Below, piece after piece: positions 59,201 to 64,000 of a stretch of DNA of 64,000 nucleotides (positions within the stretch are counted from its first letter, which is position 1; each line of letters starts with the position of its first letter). This stretch comes from Siphonodentalium dalli (taxonomy: Eukaryota; Mollusca; Scaphopoda; Gadilida; Siphonodentaliidae). The stretch lies in assembly GCA_032622095.1 (NCBI GenBank), contig CP136066.1:67154278-67218277 (forward strand), in the 5' to 3' direction. The position numbers and the translations under genes were made by a program. A model generated the notes under the pieces. The model was not told where the DNA came from. It ran no database searches and saw nothing but the letters and a program-made list of their open reading frames with translations.

Positions 59201-60650
59201 ATGTAGATCTGTGTACATTTATGTAGCAATGTAAATGCACCCTAACCTGCGTGTGTACATTCGACCTCATGTCAAGTGCCCTCCCATAAGTTTTACGATA
59301 ATATTTATTTTGATATACTTTATTGAAATTAATTAACGTATGGGTCAATTCAAGTTTCAACTTTTAAAACACAGTGGCCAGTGATTAGTTGGTCAGCTGA
59401 TTATGAAACACCAGTGTTTTGCAGACACCATCGAAAACAAAGAGGTCAGCTAAATTAAGTACAATTAGACAAATAGTGTAGATAAGGTTAGTTTTGGGGC
59501 TTAGTGTGGTATTGCAAAATTTAGTTTTTTTAATTTAAATTAAAAAATTTTAAAATGATTTTTCACCAATGCAAATGAAATAGTCCTGGTAAATTCAATA
59601 AAGAGACTAAAATTAAATTTTATTTTTTGGAAAGTTATACACATCAATACAACTATAATGGTAAGTAAAACAAGATCAGTAGGAATACGACCAATCCTGG
59701 CCATACTGGCCCTGTACAAAACAAATTCTCCACTTGTTATCTCTGTTGTGCAATCGTCCGTATCCCCCGATTAGAAACTGTACTCTGTAACCGATGTCCC
59801 ATATCCGTAAACTGTGTGAAATTGTCTCTCCGATATACAATGCATCAAGTATGTATGGGCGTAGGACGTGGAGTCTATGTTTTGTACAAATCATGCAATG
59901 CATGTAGCCCTGTTCAGTTATCACTGTTATTATATATTCCTCAGGCACCCGGAAATTAATAACGGACGGACAAAAATGAGACAATGGGCTAATCAAGCCA
60001 TTGTCTAGAGATTATCAAAAGGGTGCCATTTCCTGCTATGCGTTTCAAAAAGCGGCGATGGGTGAAGTCAGTGAAAAGGAAACCGTCGATTTTTTTTATA
60101 TGAGATATGGACATTTGCACTAAATTAACTCATTCGATGTCAGGTTCGGTCGTACCAAGAAGGGGATTGTTCCCCGCCTGTCCATTGGGTATGTGGCATC
60201 AAAACCACCCTCGCGTACAATGAAATATATATTTATATTGGAAGAGGAGCTCGTGGTGTGTGCGTTACGTAATTAATTATCACCTCCATAGTCCAAATTA
60301 TATTCTCGAAATTGCTGCTAAAATTGGCAAATGAGCAGCAACATTTTATTTAACGGAAATTTCATCGAAATTCAACCCGTCGATTGTGAAAATTGGCCCA
60401 GAAAAAGTAAAGATACCACCACACCGCGATTATTCATAAAAATAACTTATATATGGGAGTCGCAATGGTACCGATACACGTGCATTATTTCAAGAAGATT
60501 GCTAACTTAATACTAAATAAATCGAATATTTTGACAGGAACATATGACTATATATATTTATTGAATCTTGTAGATTTACATCTTCCTGTTGTTAGATCGA
60601 AAATATCTTGACGGGACATTTAGGGTATTTACTGTTATTGATGACCATAA
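59201..60650 (+). repeat. Segmental repeat S followed by R, copy 3
   Basis: Begins inside the right end of the Harbinger-like element (ATGTAGATCTGTGTACATTT, then TAA at 59243). S' runs to about 60243 and R'' to 60650. Relative to copy 2 it has a 40-bp deletion near 59420. It also has a 275-bp insertion, about 59740-60016, bordered by TTATC. Near its right end that insert has a stem AGACAATGG/CCATTGTCT followed by CTAG. Confidence 0.82.
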
Positions 60651-61380
60651 CATGGGTGTGTCTTTTTACCGGATTCCGGATCCCGGGTATGAATTTCATG
60701 CTTGTTTTATCACACATTTAACCCATTAAAAGCCGTTTGACACGCGGAAACTGGTTAGGAGGTGAGATTAAACCAAAATAGGGCTGTCGTGCTCATTAAA
60801 ACCCGATTAATCGTATTTAAAGGTGCATATCGTGCCCGGATCAGCATACTTCTTATATTTTCATATAGACACGGTGGTTGGGTTGATTTTACGTGACCAT
60901 GATGGCATTTAAGGGAACACACCATATCCGGATCCGAATTAATTATCTCGTAATTATTGATCATATTTAAAGGTAGATATCATGTCCGGATCCGGTTTTT
61001 TTTTCTCTCTCTTTTTTTTCTATATAAATTATCGTCATTTTGATATATTAAATGTCACGTGGAACAAAGTTATAAGTTGATTTTGAGACGTTATACTAGG
61101 CTGTTGGATTGATTTCACGGAATAATTATCGCATTTAAAGGTACACACCATGTGCGGAACCGACTTAATTTCCACGTATTTACTGATAATATTTAAAGGT
61201 ACAGATTATGCCCGGGTCAGGATTTTTCTTCTTATAAAGTAATGCTTATTTAATACAAAAAATGTAAACTGAGTCGCGTGGAACTAGGTTATAGATGTTG
61301 ATGTTTAGATCAGATCATTCCCGGATTCGGATACGAATAGTCCGTTGGGGTACTGTTGGAACCGGAATTAAATTCTCTAC
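60651..61380. repeat. Degenerate repeats around ATTTAAAGGTACA...CCCGGATC
   Basis: Five cores at about 60816, 60907, 60961, 61130 and 61188 share TTTAA(A/G)GG followed after 10-15 bases by (G/C)CGGA(T/A)C(C)G. The spacing is irregular (50-170 bp). Confidence 0.65.
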
Positions 61381-63011
61381 AGGATGATCGCAACACCGAA
61401 GCGATATATCGAACAATAATACCGTAAACCACAGTTATTTATTGTCCGAAGTACGCGAAAGCGAGGTGTGTTAAGAACTGACATGTTCCATCTGCTTTCG
61501 TGCACATTGGGGACCGGAACCATAGTGGTCAATAACGCATGTGGACATAATTTTTTAGTACCATCTTGTTCTATTTCAATATTGACAATGTCTGAATCAT
61601 TCTTTGTATATAAGTCTTCTTGCCACATGGAACAATATGGATGTAAAATATGTTCGAAGCCGACACCATATCATATTTAAACCGTATAGACAGTATCTGC
61701 TTGCAATAATTAACCCTCATACAACTTTTTTTGCGATGAACTAATTCGATATCCGGGTAGCTGTAGTGCTCAATATAACTTCTCTTAGTTTTCTACCACA
61801 TGCCAGGAGTTTTTTTTGTTGTGTGGTAAGATAGAACCACAACATACCGAAAACAATAGTTGTCTGCAAAACGATCCCGAATCATCATTTCGATTACCTT
61901 TATTCCCTTTCAAACTATAGTTCTTTCACGGTAAAACGAATCCGATAGATGTTAAAAGACAATGGTATTTCACTAATCGACACTAATCATTACTTGAAGG
62001 TTACTTGAAGAACGTGTTAATTGCTGGTTGATATATCGGGTCATTTAATTGACGGGGAAATTGTCGTCTTTTTGAGTGGCATTTATCGATCCATCCATCT
62101 ATTGATGAACTACAAAAATATAGGCTATCACCGACGTCATATGCGACAACAAGACAATGGCTGAACTCCGAGCGTGAAATTTTGTCCTTTTGTCTCGATC
62201 AGTGCATGCATTAAATATTTATCGATATGGGTTTTTAATGGCGTGGTGCTACTTCAGTCTGAAATGAAACGCATCAAACGGTACGTTATCTTTAACACCT
62301 TCTATAGATTCAGTTTGCATAGTAGCCAATACACATGGCTGAAACACTAAGAACACACAACGAATGAACTTAATATAGATCTAGATTGGTTGTACCGACC
62401 TCACCTCTTTGTTGCTTCATGGAATGCTAGAACGTTCAGCAACCTGTTATAGTGTGGTATATACGATTGACACTTAAATATAAGTATTGTCATCGCGATG
62501 GGTGTTGCTCTTTTAAAATGTGGCATCGGTTAAGACCGCCATAAACAGAACGAATATAAATTTATAGACATATTGTGTAAAATCATAAATAGCATGTTAT
62601 TGTCAAGACCGTACGGTTTGTTAATAAACAAAAATCCATATTATGATACAGTAGAGTGAGTAAAGTGTGCTATACGCAAAGCACTCAACACAGAGGAGTC
62701 CCCGATAAGTTTACTTTAACAAGACTTCTGCGTTGAATTAAATTCTCGGTTCACACAAAGTGTTTTGTGGGTAATATCACTTTCATATTATCATTATACT
62801 ATACTTTTAGTATATTCTTGATAAAATTCATAATTAGGTAACTTTTATTTTATTTTCAATATTGTGACCTTTGACGAAACTGCAGAACATTTAAGTCATT
62901 TTAAGAGTTATTGTTCATTTAGCATGGTTAAGAATGTTCTAGATCACTGTTAAAGCAATGATAACCGATCTCAAACTACAAATATGATATCTTGTTAGCG
63001 GTGGCACAGGC
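61381..63011. other. No gene recognised
   Basis: A minus-strand 83-codon frame (61377-61628) reads as a plausible protein but matches no domain I know and has no supporting splice context. The rest is AT-rich and unremarkable. Confidence 0.45.
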
Positions 63012-63232
63012 TAACTTATATTATGGACTTGTTCTGTTGCGTATAACCTGATAAGTCAGTATTCAGGTGCTATGCCAACTGGGGAAATGTAGCATCGCCG
63101 AAAATCTCAAACAAATCAAAAGTACCGTCTAAACTAAGCTCAATTGTAATTAATTACTTCTCAATTCGGGACGCAACTGTCTACGGTAAACTAACGAAAC
63201 CGGTTTCACATTCGAGAATATCTGCATTTAAT
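63012..63232 (-). mobile_element. MITE family A, reversed, partial
   Basis: TTATATTATGGACTTGTTCT at the left; it ends near CTGCATTTAATC. Several blocks match family A in reverse with many substitutions. Confidence 0.65.
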
Positions 63233-64000
63233 CTACTTTATATTTTAGGACTTCTGTTTGTTTGTTTGTTGTTTGTCTGTTAGCTATGGCCGGGAAAACT
63301 GCCGGGCGGATTTAGCCCAAACTTGCTATCTGAGGGTAAAAACCGCGGGAATGGTCATCGGACCGCTTCTGAGAACGTCAGAGCACTCATTCTCCAACCC
63401 CCCGCCACCGCAATGGGAATTCATGGGTTAATTGCGTGATAGTTAAAGAGCGTTCGTATCCGCAGTGTCGTTGATAAAGAGCGTGTATGTGTCCAGACAT
63501 GAGCGTGCTGTGCCTGTGTACAGACATGAGCGTGTTGTGTGATTCTTAAGTCTGTGTTCGTACTTAGGGGTTCCTGGGAAATTGGGGAGATTTTCATCGG
63601 GTCAGTTTTTCCGCCCGAGGTGACCTTCACCTTGAAACAGGTACCCACAAATGATCTAATATATAGTTTGGGACTTCTGTTTGTTTGTCTGTCTGTTAGC
63701 TATGGCCGGGAAACACAAGAAAATATTAATGCCAACTAAAATAAAATGCGACAACAAAACATGACACGGATATAAAGGCCATTGACACGGATTAACAAAT
63801 ATGCATATATATATATATAATTCAATATATGAAATTGTTTTTTATTATAAAAGATTTTATCTGACAATTCTTTATTCATTGACGAAATCAATCCGGGCCA
63901 AATATACCCGAAAAAATCCTACCGCAAGTAATACTGCGGCAACTCTTTGATGTCGCGGATTATTCACACCTCCCGCACTGTCCCTGACTGGGATGCAGAC
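63233..64000. repeat. Dispersed repeat fragments at the window end
   Basis: GGACTTCTGTTTGTTTG followed by GTTAGCTATGGCCGGGAAA occurs at 63248-63300 and 63670-63715. A 27-bp unit with CAGACATGAGCGTG occurs twice at 63493-63538. The last 100 bp is GC-richer and unassigned. Confidence 0.6.

Noticed and set aside
61377-61628. 83-codon minus-strand frame
   Set aside because: The composition is plausible, but there is no known domain, no splice context, and one end overlaps repeat-like sequence.

Overview
This is eukaryotic, animal DNA: AT-rich, with small exons in long introns, GT..AG splice sites, and dense short inverted-repeat elements and minisatellites. There is no bacterial gene organisation. 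The domain repertoire (scavenger receptor cysteine-rich [SRCR], CUB, ZP and PAN modules, and a HECT-type relic) fits a marine invertebrate, perhaps a lophotrochozoan such as a mollusc or brachiopod. That placement is an inference.

The main object is one plus-strand gene from before base 2265 to its stop codon at 40254. I reconstructed 20 exons by hand from domain homology and splice sites, and every intron phase is compatible from first to last. They encode about 1,023 residues: the second half of one SRCR domain, five complete SRCR domains, four short Pro/Thr linkers (three before SRCR domains, one before the CUB), a CUB domain, a ZP domain, a furin-like RGRR site and a short tail. Each SRCR domain is split over two exons and has six cysteines (group A). 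The overall order SRCR(n)-CUB-ZP is that of DMBT1/hensin-type secreted proteins. The signal peptide and the start of the first SRCR lie upstream of the window.

The introns and the DNA after the gene are crowded with nonautonomous DNA transposons. They include three TTAA-flanked families (A, B, C below), piggyBac-like elements with CCCTTT ends, a PIF/Harbinger-like element with TAA duplications, a hAT-like element, fold-back elements that share one hairpin module, and arrays of 21-, 32-, 35-, 47-, 122-, 165- and 320-bp repeats. Several small duplications copy splice-site or exon pieces of the SRCR gene itself.

From 40.3 to 47.6 kb I see no convincing gene. At 47.67-50.53 kb lies a broken plus-strand gene related to the HECT-like (G2E3-type) family. 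Its Ser/acid-rich region has been expanded into 21 units of about 82 bp, and the HECT part carries three stops and a frameshift. At 52.28 kb a new plus-strand gene begins with a signal peptide and a PAN/apple-like domain; its later exons were not found. The final 9 kb holds a partly tandem 1-1.5 kb segmental duplication, element fragments and degenerate repeats.
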